Below are positions 13,231 through 23,992 of a stretch of DNA of 64,000 nt, piece by piece. The stretch is from the NCBI RefSeq assembly GCF_016808095.1, contig NC_068971.1, positions 27,921,631 through 27,985,630 of the forward strand, given 5' to 3'. Within the stretch, counting starts at the first letter, position 1; each line of letters begins with the position of its first letter. This DNA is from Vigna angularis (lineage: Eukaryota; Streptophyta; Magnoliopsida; Fabales; Fabaceae). A model generated the notes under the pieces. It made no database searches, was not told the DNA's origin, and saw only the letters and a list, made by a program, of their open reading frames with translations. The position numbers were made by a program, and so were the translations under genes.

Positions 13231-14080
13231 AATTTCGGTCTGACGTGTCCAAGGCACACAGGATCATGTTATTCTAATTTTTTCGGCCAATTGTTTTAAA
13301 TTTCAGATAAAATTAAAATTATTCACTATTTGAAATTTTGGTCTAGTTCATTAACTTTAAAAATACAGAAATTTAGTCTTTTTAATCATTTTATTTAAGT
13401 TTAGTTGACTTCAAACGTGTTTTTTAACTAATATTAAAGTCAAAATATATTAAACAGTGTAAAAAAATTAAATATTACGATGGAAAACGTTTGAAAAGTT
13501 AAATAAATTTAATAAAATTTAGTTAAAAAAATTCAATTCATGTATTTTTATGATTAAGAAATTAAATTGGACTAAAATTTTAGAAAAAAAATTAATTTTA
13601 AAAGTTAAAAGATAAAAAACATATTTAATTATTCTAATTTTTATAGCAAGCAAATCAATTAGGCACTGGTCATAAATATATTTTAATTTTATTTTAGAAG
13701 ACGAAATAGGATAAAAGACTCTTTGCACATTCGTATTACATTATTATAACAAAAATAATATTTTAAAGAAAACTATATAGGAAATGTATTTAAAATTTCA
13801 GATTATACAGAGAAATTTTAGTAAAAGTATATTTCACAATTAATAATGCAGAGTAAATTTTTAAGTTTTTCAAATACTAATTTTATCATTACATGTATAA
13901 TATGTCTTCTGATATAATCATCCTTTTCTCAATAAAATGCGACTCGAACAAAACTGTTTTTGCTTTTACAACCTTTAAGAACGGTCGGTGTTAATGTAGG
14001 AGTTGATGAAATTTGCAAACATCGACAAAGTTAAGATGGCTCAGAAACATCAGAATTCAGGATGCTGGTTAGAGTTTGCA
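13231..14080. other. AT-rich spacer between G6PD and the convergent RING gene
   Basis: About 850 bases of AT-rich DNA without recognisable genes. G6PD and the next gene converge on this spacer, so it must hold both 3' ends. Confidence 0.45.
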
Positions 14081-14327
14081 CAATTTAGTTTGAACCCTCA
14101 ATTCAAAACCAAAACAGTGCACTTCAAATATAAATAATTAAAATGCTACATTGTCAACAGTACAACAGTCTCTCTAGCAAAATTTTTAGTTAACTAAGTT
14201 GAGTTTGCACAGTTCAGTTTGAAAACCAAATACACAAAGATCACGATAATGAACTACAGTTGTAACATTTCTTCATGGTTAACGGTCTCTATGGTGCAAA
14301 ATATTTTTCCGCACATTCATCCGAGGA

Positions 14328-16321
14328 TTATCTTCTTCTGTCACGAGTCCTAGGATTCATGGCTCTTGAGGCCATAGCCCTCAAATTTGCTCTTGCAAAA
14401 GACGGTGAAGGTAGCCTAATAGTCTGTTCCTGGCTGCTCCCCCTAAAGGTTTGGATGAACTCTTCTCTCTGCAACCTTAGAGCCAAAGCTGCATCCTGAT
14501 CTTGGCTAGTAGGAACCCCTCTTCTTGTTCTCATTCGAGTTGTTCCCGGGCTTTGTTCAACAATTTCTCTCTGTAACCTTCTAGCCAATGCAGCATCCTC
14601 ATCCTCCTGTGTTGTTGATGTCACTGCCACACTCTTCCTTGAATTGTTTCTGCTTGATGCCCCACCAGAAGCTTGTATGCTTGTATTCCTTAGGTTAGCA
14701 TAAAATGCTGTTTGAGGACTCAGATTTTGAGCTTGTTGGCGACTATTCAAGGAGCGGGCTGCTTCTCTTGCCTCAATTTCTTGGGGAAACAGGAGCTGGA
14801 TTGTGTTCCAGAGGACTGTGTTTACCGTGCATGATCGTCCATTGCTGCAATTGATCAAGAGGGATTATATAAATAAGCCACCTATTTAGAATGCTTCTGG
14901 GACAGAAATTAATTGAAAACATATATTTTTGTAAAGTGAAAGAAAAATAATAGAGTAACACCTTATTAATTGCCTGCATTTGGGGCACTTTTTGCCACAC
15001 TTATCTGCAGCAGATCGTAGACATTTTCTACAGAAGCTGCAAAATTGTAAAACATAAATTTGGTACCCCAAGAAAAAATTACTAGCTTAGTTGTCTGCAA
15101 TAGCTGAAAAACTGTATTCACACCAGAAATGTAGTAGTTCATATAATGTTAAAATTAGTTTCCGAAATAGCTGAAAATTTGTAGATTCTATATCAGAAAT
15201 CTAGAATTTAATATATTAAAAATTAAATTGAGTACCCCTAAAGGATTTTTTCTAGAATAAATTTCTGCAAAGGATGAACAATCGTAGATTTCTTGACAGA
15301 AATCTATTAAATTGGGAAATTCTAGCGATTTGAATGGATCAAAGAAAAAGTTCAGTTTGGTTGGGTGTTTACCTGTGACCACAAGGAGTGGTACTTGGCT
15401 CAAAGCATATTTCCAAACAAATCTGCAAAAAAACATACACGTCACATTCATACCGAAAAAAAAAATTATGAAACTAGATCAAAATCAGCACCAATAAACA
15501 TCATAGGGCTCTTACAGCACAGGAAAGTTCGTCCCTAAGTTTATCAATGCAGGGTAAAGCAGAACTAGAAGAAGGGGCACCCGGGTTCTTCTCTTTCGAT
15601 TCATTCCCATCCCCTCCTCCTCCTTTTCTTCCCTCGTTATTAACACCAGCCCTTTCTTCCTTCTTCTTTCTCCCACTTTCTGTTCATCGAAGCAATTAGT
15701 CACAACACAAGAAAGCAAACAACTATAAAATTGAGACTTCTAAGATAGTGAAATCACCCTTTTTGGGAGTTTCTTCTGCATCAAGATCAAGAATTACAGG
15801 GATTGGTTGTCGTGAAGTCCTCCAAGTTCTACGTATCCTAAAACCAGAGTTATTGAGAAAAAAAAATCTTTACCAAGAAAAAAGACAAAAAGAATGACAA
15901 AAAAAAAAAAAGAATATAATTGATAGGTATTTTTTATAGGCTCTTCGATCAATATTAAGGTTTCATCCCAAATTATTTTTCATTTTGCACTAGAGGGTAA
16001 CATTGGTAACCTATGTTACGAAAATTGCATCTAAGTTTTGTCGAGAAAAAAGAGACACTACCTTGATGAGTTGGTGGATGGAGAACTGGAATTCAAAAGA
16101 GAGCGTTTCTTGTGCTTGGAATCTCTAACTGGCGTGTCTTCAACGATGAGGCTGGCCAATAACAGTGCCTCTTCATCCCAACCAGCCATAGCAGCTGCAG
16201 ATTTGAACCTTGGGGATAAAAGGGTCGCCATGTTTTGGACATTGGAATCTGTTAATGGGATCTTTTGGCTTCTGGGGCTGCGTTTCTGTTCTCCGTTAAC
16301 TGCCATTCTTTTGTTCTCCAT
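14328..16321 (-). CDS. C3HC4 RING-finger protein with two C-terminal ubiquitin-binding-like motifs (probable E3 ubiquitin ligase)
   Basis: Six coding exons on the minus strand: 16321-16062, 15837-15758, 15679-15516, 15422-15373, 15036-14962, 14844-14328. Phases agree throughout and give 381 aa. The RING lies at about residues 167-205: C167, C170, C182, H184, C187, C190, C202 and C205, a canonical C3HC4 set, with CPKC at its end. A helix-like NTVLWNTIQLLFP segment follows it (about 218-230). Two related acidic/amphipathic motifs, DEDAALARRLQRE (291-303) and DQDAALALRLQRE (325-337), resemble ubiquitin-interacting UIM/MIU helices. The N-terminal part is basic and low-complexity. The likely role is RING E3 ligase with ubiquitin-binding helices, probably nuclear given its basic stretches; that location is inference. 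The start ATG at 16321 is the first in frame; an upstream in-frame GTG was not used. I do not recognise a named Arabidopsis counterpart with certainty. Confidence 0.88.
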
Positions 16322-16416
16322 ATCTCTCCTGGACTTTGTCACGGTTAAAGGAAAACTGGGGGGCAATAGTCGCACACTCACACAGTACCGACAATTGTTT
16401 TGAATATTTATATTTA

Positions 16417-16427
16417 TCCAACGGTCT
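16417..16427 (+). promoter_or_regulatory. MSA-like element (mitosis-specific activator), site 1
   Basis: TCCAACGGTCT matches the plant M-phase element YCYAACGGYYA at all but the last base. It lies 96 bases upstream of the RING gene ATG, in reverse orientation relative to the gene. MSA sites are bound by three-repeat MYB (MYB3R) factors and drive G2/M expression, often in pairs. Confidence 0.5.
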
Positions 16428-16459
16428 GCTTATTTTGAATTCCTTTGTGGTTTGCCCAC

Positions 16460-16470
16460 CCTAACGGCTA
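16460..16470 (+). promoter_or_regulatory. MSA-like element, site 2
   Basis: CCTAACGGCTA is a complete match to YCYAACGGYYA, 33 bases beyond site 1 and directly beside the probable TATA box. The paired arrangement near a TATA element is what known G2/M promoters show. Confidence 0.55.
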
Positions 16471-16482
16471 TATTTTATAGAG
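16471..16482 (-). promoter_or_regulatory. Probable TATA box of the RING gene
   Basis: On the minus strand this reads CTATAAAATATA, about 150 bases upstream of the ATG at 16321. The distance fits a transcription start near 16440 and a leader of around 120 nt. Confidence 0.5.
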
Positions 16483-16933
16483 TAATAATGTGATGTGATT
16501 TTTTCATTTTCGCTAGTTTATCACTGTAATTGCAATATAATGTTTAGAATTTAGAATGAATTTTATAATTGTAAGAAAAAGTTTAATTGAGAAACGGATA
16601 ATAATCATATATTAGTTCATTTCATTACATAAAAAGTATCGAATTTGAGCATTATCAAATTCCACAATTTACTTTAGATAATGAATAATATATTTAAATA
16701 AACTTTTCTCTTAAACAGAAAAAAATAACATTAACTTATTTATAAACTTAAATTATCGATTGCATAATGTAATTTTTGGAACTTTTTTCTTATTTTTTAA
16801 ACATGCATATAAGTTAATATTAAACTATAAAAAAAATTCTTTTTCCTTAATTATTATTATTTTCTATATATTATTATTTATTTAATAAATAATATTTATT
16901 TAATAATAATATTTTTCTTTAATTATTATTATT

Positions 16934-16936
<3 letters not shown>

Positions 16937-16968
<32 letters not shown>
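16937..16968. repeat. (TA)n microsatellite
   Basis: Pure TA dinucleotide run in AT-rich intergenic DNA. It is flanked by a duplicated block (AATTATTATTATTTTCTATATA at about 16850 and 16920). Confidence 0.85.
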
Positions 16969-16971
<3 letters not shown>

Positions 16972-17089
16972 GAACTTTGATATCTAACCAATTATAAAAT
17001 TTTATAATTTTTCATATTTTAACTGAATTTATAAACTTACAACCTTATCTTATATTAAATTCAAGTAGATAAAATTAAAAATAACGTAT

Positions 17090-18009
17090 TGATGTAAGCT
17101 CTCCAAGCTTTGTAGCATGATAGAAGCTAACCGAATACAGAAGAACCGGAATAAACATTGGATGCAGCGATATTGATGTGAAAATTGTTTGACGAAGGCT
17201 TGAGTGAAGCGATGGCAACCTCCTTGTGTTAGGTTGGCCAAACCTAAGAGATATGTATCGAGAGGTGCTTCTTCGAATGGATGGTGTAGAAATATGGTGG
17301 TAAATGATCCAAGAATGATGGGCTAAGGTGTGGATTGTGTAGAAACTCACAACCTTTAGGAAATATGGTGGTGGTGGCGTAGTGTTTGGTGGCTCTAAGA
17401 GAGGTAAGGCCAATTCAAGGAGGAATGTGACTAGAGGGACTTTTAGGATTGCTTTAGTCTTTATCTAATGTATGGCCAAATTTGGGCAGCATAACATTAA
17501 TAAACTTTCAAGATTATTACAATGGTGGAGGCATCTCTTTATAGACAAAAGTGTCTCCTAAAACCCTAAAAGCAAAAGGAAACTCTAAAGGACAAGGCTT
17601 GGATGAATTTAGAGGCCTTCTAGGATAGAGACAAGTGTCCAAATCCTCTCCAATGGTAGAAGGACAAGTGGTCACTCATAAAGCAAAGTCTCTCCAATTC
17701 TAGAGTGTCATGTGGTCACTTCTAAAAGCAAATCCTCTCTAATGGAAGCATAACACATGACACACACTTTCCACTTGGTTTGAATGTCTAACTTAGGGAA
17801 AATCTTATGCTAATTAAGCCTTAATACAAGATTTAAACAAACCTACACTACATGGTAGAATACAATGGCCTAAACAACCTACACTACTCTTCAAGCTATA
17901 CTCCATGATGGCTCCAAAGGTGGTCCACAAGGTAGAGTTGATATCATCTTCAAGGATGACTTTCACTCTTTTTGAAAGTGTTTGACCATGGCTAGGGGAT
18001 TTGCTATCA
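17090..18009 (-). mobile_element. 3' LTR of a Ty3/gypsy element
   Basis: A ~920-bp block with matching ends TGAT...ATCA. It directly follows the end of a gypsy polyprotein tail and a polypurine tract (minus strand AAGAGTTAGGGAA at about 18010-18022). On the minus strand it carries a TATA-like TGTCTATAAAGAG near 17540-17551, as expected of an LTR promoter. Only this LTR is found; the partner that should lie to the right is missing or unrecognisable. Confidence 0.65.
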
Positions 18010-19640
18010 TTCCCTAACTCTTGAAAATGATTTGCCCTCAAATCTTCAACATGGGCTAAGGCAACTTCCTCTTCTTCATTACCTCCAATTCTCTCTTATT
18101 TTTCTGTCAGGGTCAAATACCCATTTTATAACACAAGTTAGAACAAGTGTTATAATAGTGAGTATGTGAAGGATATAGCTCCCATAAAGGATGCACCTTA
18201 AATCAAAATGAATGATTAAGGCCTTGGAAAGTAGGAGCATGTTTCTTGAAGATTTTATCTCCAACACAAGGATCTTTTGGGTCTTTTCTAGCCATGCTTT
18301 TAGAGGAAGATGGTAAGAAGAAGTTTATATCTTTACACAAGCCTTTGGCCCTTAACATCATAATTTTCTTGTTGGGGCATTCTTGAGACTTGTGCATCAT
18401 GCTTTGACAGTTAGAACAAAATGTTTCTTTTATTTTTTTTTTCTTTTTACCTTCTTTTTCCCTTTCTTGTTCTATTTTCTTTCACATTTGTGCTTAATCC
18501 TCTTCTACTTGGGAAGGTGTGAGAAGATGAAGTAAAACTTTCTTTATTATGATTGATGATTATCTCATTGGTGCGACCATTATGTAAAGATTCTTTATCA
18601 TAAAGCCAAGGACTTCCCAACAAAATGTGACAAGCATTCATAGGTATTATGTCACATAACATACTATCTTCATAAGTCCCTATGGATAGCTTGACCATCA
18701 CTTGTTAATTAACTTCCATTTCATTGTCCTTATTGATCTATTGAAATTTATAACATTGAGGATAAGGAAAAGTAGCTAATTCAAGCCTGTTAATTAACCT
18801 AGTGCTACAACAATTTGAACATGAGCCACTATCCACAACAAAAGAACATTTGTTGTCTAAGATTTTACATCTAGTATGGAAGATGTTGTCTTTTTGGGTG
18901 AGCTCTTGTGAACTAGGTTGATTATGGAGAATGTTGTCTTCACAAGGATGAACATCCTCACTTGCACCTTCTTCTTGCTTCTTTGCGCTAATTCTCCCAC
19001 TCTCACTCTCACTTTCTTCTTCTTGACTACTATAGGCATTATTACCCCTTATTATCATGGTTCTTTTGATGGGGCATTGTTAGACAATGTGACCTCTACC
19101 AAGACGCTTGACACATTGAATGTCACTAATGCGAGTGTGTGATGATATTCCCACCCTTGGTCTTTCTTTTTCTTTTTCTTCTCTCTTTTCTCTCCCTAGA
19201 TTCCTAGAGGGTTCTACTTCTTCTACTTGTTTATCCTCCCTCTTGTAGTCTTTCTTAATGTTAGAGCTAGAGTGAAGCTTGCTTCTTAAAAGTTGTTGTT
19301 CTCCTTTGATGCTTAATTGTACCAAATCATTCAAATCTTGGTATGGTAGCAACTCCACTTTATCTCTAATTTCAAGGTTACGACCACTAAGAAACCTAGA
19401 AATGGTGATCTCACCCTCTTCTCTAATTCCTGCCCTTATCATATAGACTCCATCTTTTTCCTAGAATCCTCCACACTTAACTCTCTTTGTTAGAGCCTTT
19501 GGAGTTTATCCATTAGCTCTCTATTGTAGTATGAGAGTATGTGTCTCCTTCTCATGGTACTCTTGTGCTGGTCGGAAGTTGGAAAGCCTTCTTTCTCTAA
19601 CTAGAGAAGCTCGCCAATGTAAAGCATTCCCTTGTTGCTA
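18010..19640 (-). mobile_element. Ty3/gypsy gag-protease remnant, deleted for reverse transcriptase and integrase
   Basis: Read on the minus strand: gag capsid end (about 19640-19150, frame-broken near 19445), a damaged zinc knuckle (CVKRLGRGH, second Cys lost), an aspartic protease with VVDSGSCSNCC (about 18840), then a region with LLGSPW (about 18600). A second, intact CCHC knuckle (CSNCQSMMHKSQEC, about 18415-18374) follows, and then a piece ending in the DLRANHFQE polyprotein tail. Reverse transcriptase, RNase H and integrase are absent, so this is a deletion derivative. Frames are interrupted repeatedly; it cannot make a polyprotein. The family resembles gypsy elements common in legumes (recognition from memory). 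Confidence 0.75.
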
Positions 19641-19859
19641 GCTTGAGTGTTAGTGAAGATCGCTTCCATTAAGAAACAATCATTTACTAGATAAACTACA
19701 ACACACTAACAATTTTAATATTGGTTCACTCATTAGTGCTACATTTAGTTCTCCTCTAAGTTAACTTAAAAGGTTCCATTAAGTATTCAATGAAGTAAAT
19801 TTGAGTGTTTTAAACCATGTCTAGTGTCCTTAGTCCTATTGAGTAACCACTATTGCTTC

Positions 19860-20340
19860 TGACTAGTTGAGTTTCACTCACTCTTGATTGCGTAGTATTA
19901 TTCATCACTCCCGGTATCCTTAGACGCTTTTGGTATCACTCTGATATGTCATCTAGTTGAGTTTAACCTACTTCTAGTTGTGAATAATCTCTACTTACCC
20001 TAGACCAGCTGAGTATTCTCACCACTCTTGGTACCCCTGATCAGCGAATAACCTTTAGTTACCGTAGACCAGTTGAGTATTCTCACCACTCCTAGTATCC
20101 TCAATCAGTGAATAACCTTTTGTTACCCTAGACTGGATGACTATTCGCACCATTCCTAGTATCCTCACTTAGCGAATAACCTTCAATTACCTTAGACTGG
20201 ATGAGTATTTGCACCACTCCTGGTATCCCTGATCAACGAATAACCTTCCGTTATGGTAGATCAGTTGAGTGTTCGCACCACTCTTGGTACTAGACACTCA
20301 ACTCATCTAGGGTAACTAGAGGTTATTCATTGATTAATTT
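19860..20340. repeat. 64-bp minisatellite ending in an inverted copy
   Basis: Five units start at 20003, 20067, 20131, 20195 and 20259, an exact 64-bp period. Their core words are GACCAGTTGAG, CACCACTC and CGAATAACC. Degenerate units extend left to about 19860. At 20286-20336 part of the unit appears in inverted orientation, so the array ends in a potential hairpin (GATCAGTTGAGTG against CACTCAACTCATC). 64 is not a multiple of three and the units contain stops, so it is non-coding. Confidence 0.9.
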
Positions 20341-20874
20341 GTCAGGCCGTGTCCATGTTGTAGAACTTTAAAGGAAACTATCACAAATAAGGTGTTCCCT
20401 ACTTTTAGTTGCATTCAACTTTCTCTCTTTCAAACAATTGCCACAAGTACATATAAACATCACTTCATCATCACTTCTACCCTCATTACATAGCTCAAAT
20501 TGTATAAATTCTCTACTCCTTTCTCATAGTCAACACTGATGCTTGGTGAACTAATTCAATCCCGATCCATACGTATATATACTTAAATTGTGAGAACAAT
20601 TTCAATAACCTTGCTTTTGTATTCAATGTGTGACCCGGTCCCATTCAAGAATATTCACTTTTTTTTTAGTTTATTGGTACATATAAATTTTAAATAATAT
20701 ATCTTAAATTTCAAGAAATTTTTCTAGCATTTCATATTGGTTTTTAGTTTACACAAAATGAAAGTAGTTATAAACCACAATCAAATATGCACATGAAGAT
20801 CAATACAAAACATGGTTGACAAATATTAATGAATTTTAAGTTGTATATATTAAAGTGAAATTGTTCACACAATT

Positions 20875-20876
<2 letters not shown>
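20341..20876. other. Intergenic DNA, nothing certain
   Basis: AT-rich sequence between the minisatellite and a TA tract. It may include leftover LTR sequence of the gypsy remnant to its left, but no matching terminal sequence was found. Confidence 0.35.

Positions 20877-20941
<65 letters not shown>
20877..20941. repeat. (TA)n microsatellite
   Basis: About 65 bases of pure TA repeat followed by a short CA extension. Confidence 0.9.
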
Positions 20942-20949
<8 letters not shown>

Positions 20950-21229
20950 TAATAAACCTACTGAAAAGTGATTAATTTCTTAAATTGTCCATTAGACAAT
21001 TCAAGATTCAATATATATAAATTATTAGTATTGTCTCCTTTTATATTAGTTTTTAGAAAATAAAATTTCTCTTAAAAACGTTGGTAACAATAAATAGTTT
21101 TCATATTAAATCTCAAACGAAAAACTAAAGATAACTTGATATAACAACAATCTCAAATAAAACAAAATAAATCAATAAATTTAAGCATATAATAATCACA
21201 TATTTGAAAAAAAAATTCCATTACATAGG

Positions 21230-22700
21230 GCCATACTAAAACTAAAATTTTAAGATTTTAATAGGAACCTGAGAGTGTGAAACATTAGCAACAATGGAGG
21301 TAAAATCCTAGATGTGTTTTGGGAAGCTAATCAACCCACCATAATATAACAATACATGGACAACAAGGGCAGCGTAAAAATCAAAACTTTACTAACAAAG
21401 GACCCAAAAATTACATGAACCCTACCAAAAACACACAAAAATCGAATTAAGCACTCACCGGTTAGATGTTGAGTGGTGGCAGAGACTGGAGATGTAAAGG
21501 TAGACGGCAACGGAAAGAATTTCGTGAAGAAATAGAAGAAGAAGAGATGATGAAGAAGAAGAAATGGTGAAAAAGAGAGGAGGAAATGACAAGGAGAAGA
21601 AACTATGAAACAAAAGAAAAAGAAACTACAATGTTTTCACATAGAAGAATAAATGAAGGTCATTGTACAACTTTCGTGAATATTAACTCTGGACAAAATT
21701 TTAGGCCTCAGTTATTAGCAAAAGCAAATTACAAAGGGCAACAAGCTTTGGTCTTAAGAATAATTGAGACCTAAAACTCTACACTCATTGGCAAACTTGA
21801 AATTTTGGTGAACCTTTAGGTCTCAGATATTCAGAAGTCGAAGTCTAAAGGTATTTTTGCTTTAGTTTTCTCAACAATCGGGCCTATACCTCTTCTCTCA
21901 GATAAAGTAACTAAAAAAAAGAGTGAATTTTGAAAATTTAGCAAACCTTTAGGTCTCAATTTTTGAGAAACCAGACTATAAAGTTAGTTAGGCTTTGGAT
22001 TTTCAAGAACCAGGGCCTATAAGTTCACAAAATTTTCAAAATTGCCGTCATGCTTTGATATGTTTTGTTTACTCTATAACTGAATCATATAAGGCAATTT
22101 TAAAAGCCAAAACTGCATTAGTGTGCCTTGATGCATTAGAAGAGCATAATGATTATGCTGCATAGGATGACATCATTAAGACACAATGTTGGGTTGTTGT
22201 TGTTAGTGGAAAAAAAAAGGAAGATTATATAGGATAAGACAACTTGCTGCAAATTTTACTAGTGGAAAAGCTACCCTCAAGCACCAACCATCTTTTTCCA
22301 TTAGTGTTGAGGAGGTCATTATCAACTAATGCAACAACTAGAAGCATGTGATCAGGCTCGACAAAATCTGGTCATGAGATTCCTACCTTTTCTCAATTTG
22401 TCTTCAACAGCCTCATTCCAATAACATCCCAACAACAACCTACTATAGTCCAGCTCACCCTATTCAGCTACAATCTTAAAAGCAACAACACTCTCAAGAA
22501 AAAGAAAGTAATTATGATAACTATGTAGATTATTAGAATTTCTTTTCACCTTATTATGTATTTTTTGTATTAGATGGCAAATTTTTGCATGTCGATAGTT
22601 TGTCAAAAAATGCTATTACCGACGAATTTTCGTAGTTATTGACAAATAGTAGCTATGGATAAATCTAGCTTTTTTTATTGTTAGTTCATATGAACTTCTA
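21230..22700. mobile_element. Probable DNA-transposon debris with sub-terminal repeats
   Basis: The word TTTAGGTCTCA or close variants recurs at about 21699, 21817 and 21950, with inverted GACCTAAA forms, in a region that otherwise has no host gene. A patch at 22600-22670 contains TATTACCGACGAATTTTCG. Such dispersed sub-terminal repeats are typical of CACTA-type and some MULE ends. Neither a TIR pair nor a target duplication was found, so the class is uncertain. Confidence 0.3.
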
Positions 22701-23992
22701 CTTGGATTATGCTCTCAGAGGTGACTTAGTCTTTTTGGATTCTTCTAACTATTTCTCTTGTTATAGGTCCCTTGAGTAGAGGTATATCATTACATATGAA
22801 TTAAACTTTGTTAATTTTTCATTTTATAGCTTTAATTTAAAAAGAAAATAAAAGTAATTTTAAAGTTATATCATAAAAATATCCCTGCAAATATACATTT
22901 TATTTATTTTTTCCTCATAAAACTAGAAAAAAATAATCTCTTCGCATTTGAAATATTTCCTTTTGCAGATACATATTCTTTCCAAATTTTGAATCTTTCT
23001 TTATTTTTTATAAAAGTTAAAAACATCGTTTCAAATTACTATTTTTTTTCGTTTTTTTTAAATCTTCCTTTTCATAAATTTAAAAATATATATTTTCAAA
23101 ATAAATCTTCCCCTTTCAATCAAATCAAAATAATTTTTTTTAAATTTTTTTCGTTTTTTCTTTTATGACAAAATAAATAAATAAATAACTATATGTGATC
23201 AAATAATAGCGATTTGTATTCGTTAATGAAATAGTTCCCTGTTGTATCTTAAAGCCATTATTTTAAATATGGATATGCTCAAAGTCTCCAACAATATCGA
23301 TTATTGCTTTGGACTATCCATAGAAGTACCCATTACTGAAAAAAATTATCAAATCCGAAATAGACTTTTTTTCCTTTCCTTTCTTATATATAAAGGTCAA
23401 ATTTCCTTTTGTCTTTAATTTCAAAGTGAAAAATTAATAATTCTAATAAATAAAAACTTAATTAAATTTTAAATTCTTCATAAATTTTAATATATTTAAT
23501 TAAATGTTTATTAAAAAATATTTAAAATAATTATTTAAAATGTTATTGAGTCGGAATCCAGAAGATACAAATAAATGGTGAGACGACGCTAAAAGTCAGC
23601 ATACGTATTACTATTAGCAAATTAAGCCTTATTAAAGCCACTGTGCTTGCAAATTGCAAAGTAATTCACACGGCTAAAACAATGAAATAAAGTAATAAAA
23701 ATAATAGAAAAATATCTAGTTAAATCCATAATATATCTATTTCCACAAAAATATCTATTGAATTTCGTTTAGGTAACATCCATTACAATACCTTTATAAT
23801 TGAAGATATTTTATTGACAGCCAAATTTGACCCGCATATTCGTTTTGAGATGAAGACAAATAAAACTAGACTTGCTTTAGTCACTTTCTAGTTACATATT
23901 GAATATGTTTTGAATCAGAATATAGAAGAGGCAAAACTCCGATTCAGAATTTCCATTGCTATTTGCAAGTGCTCAAAGAAGGTGGAGTTGTG
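22701..23992. other. AT-rich region and F-box gene upstream sequence
   Basis: About 1.3 kb of AT-rich intergenic DNA. The last few hundred bases must contain the F-box promoter, but no distinct TATA box or motif stands out. Confidence 0.4.

Noticed and set aside
15188..15497. Open frames on both strands across RING gene introns
   Set aside because: They read through the 50-bp exon and its flanking introns. The spliced frame alone gives the conserved C3HC4 residues.
23963..23992. Ten extra codons at the F-box N-terminus
   Set aside because: That extension starts with TTG, not ATG. The first ATG (23993) directly precedes the canonical F-box LPRELV motif.
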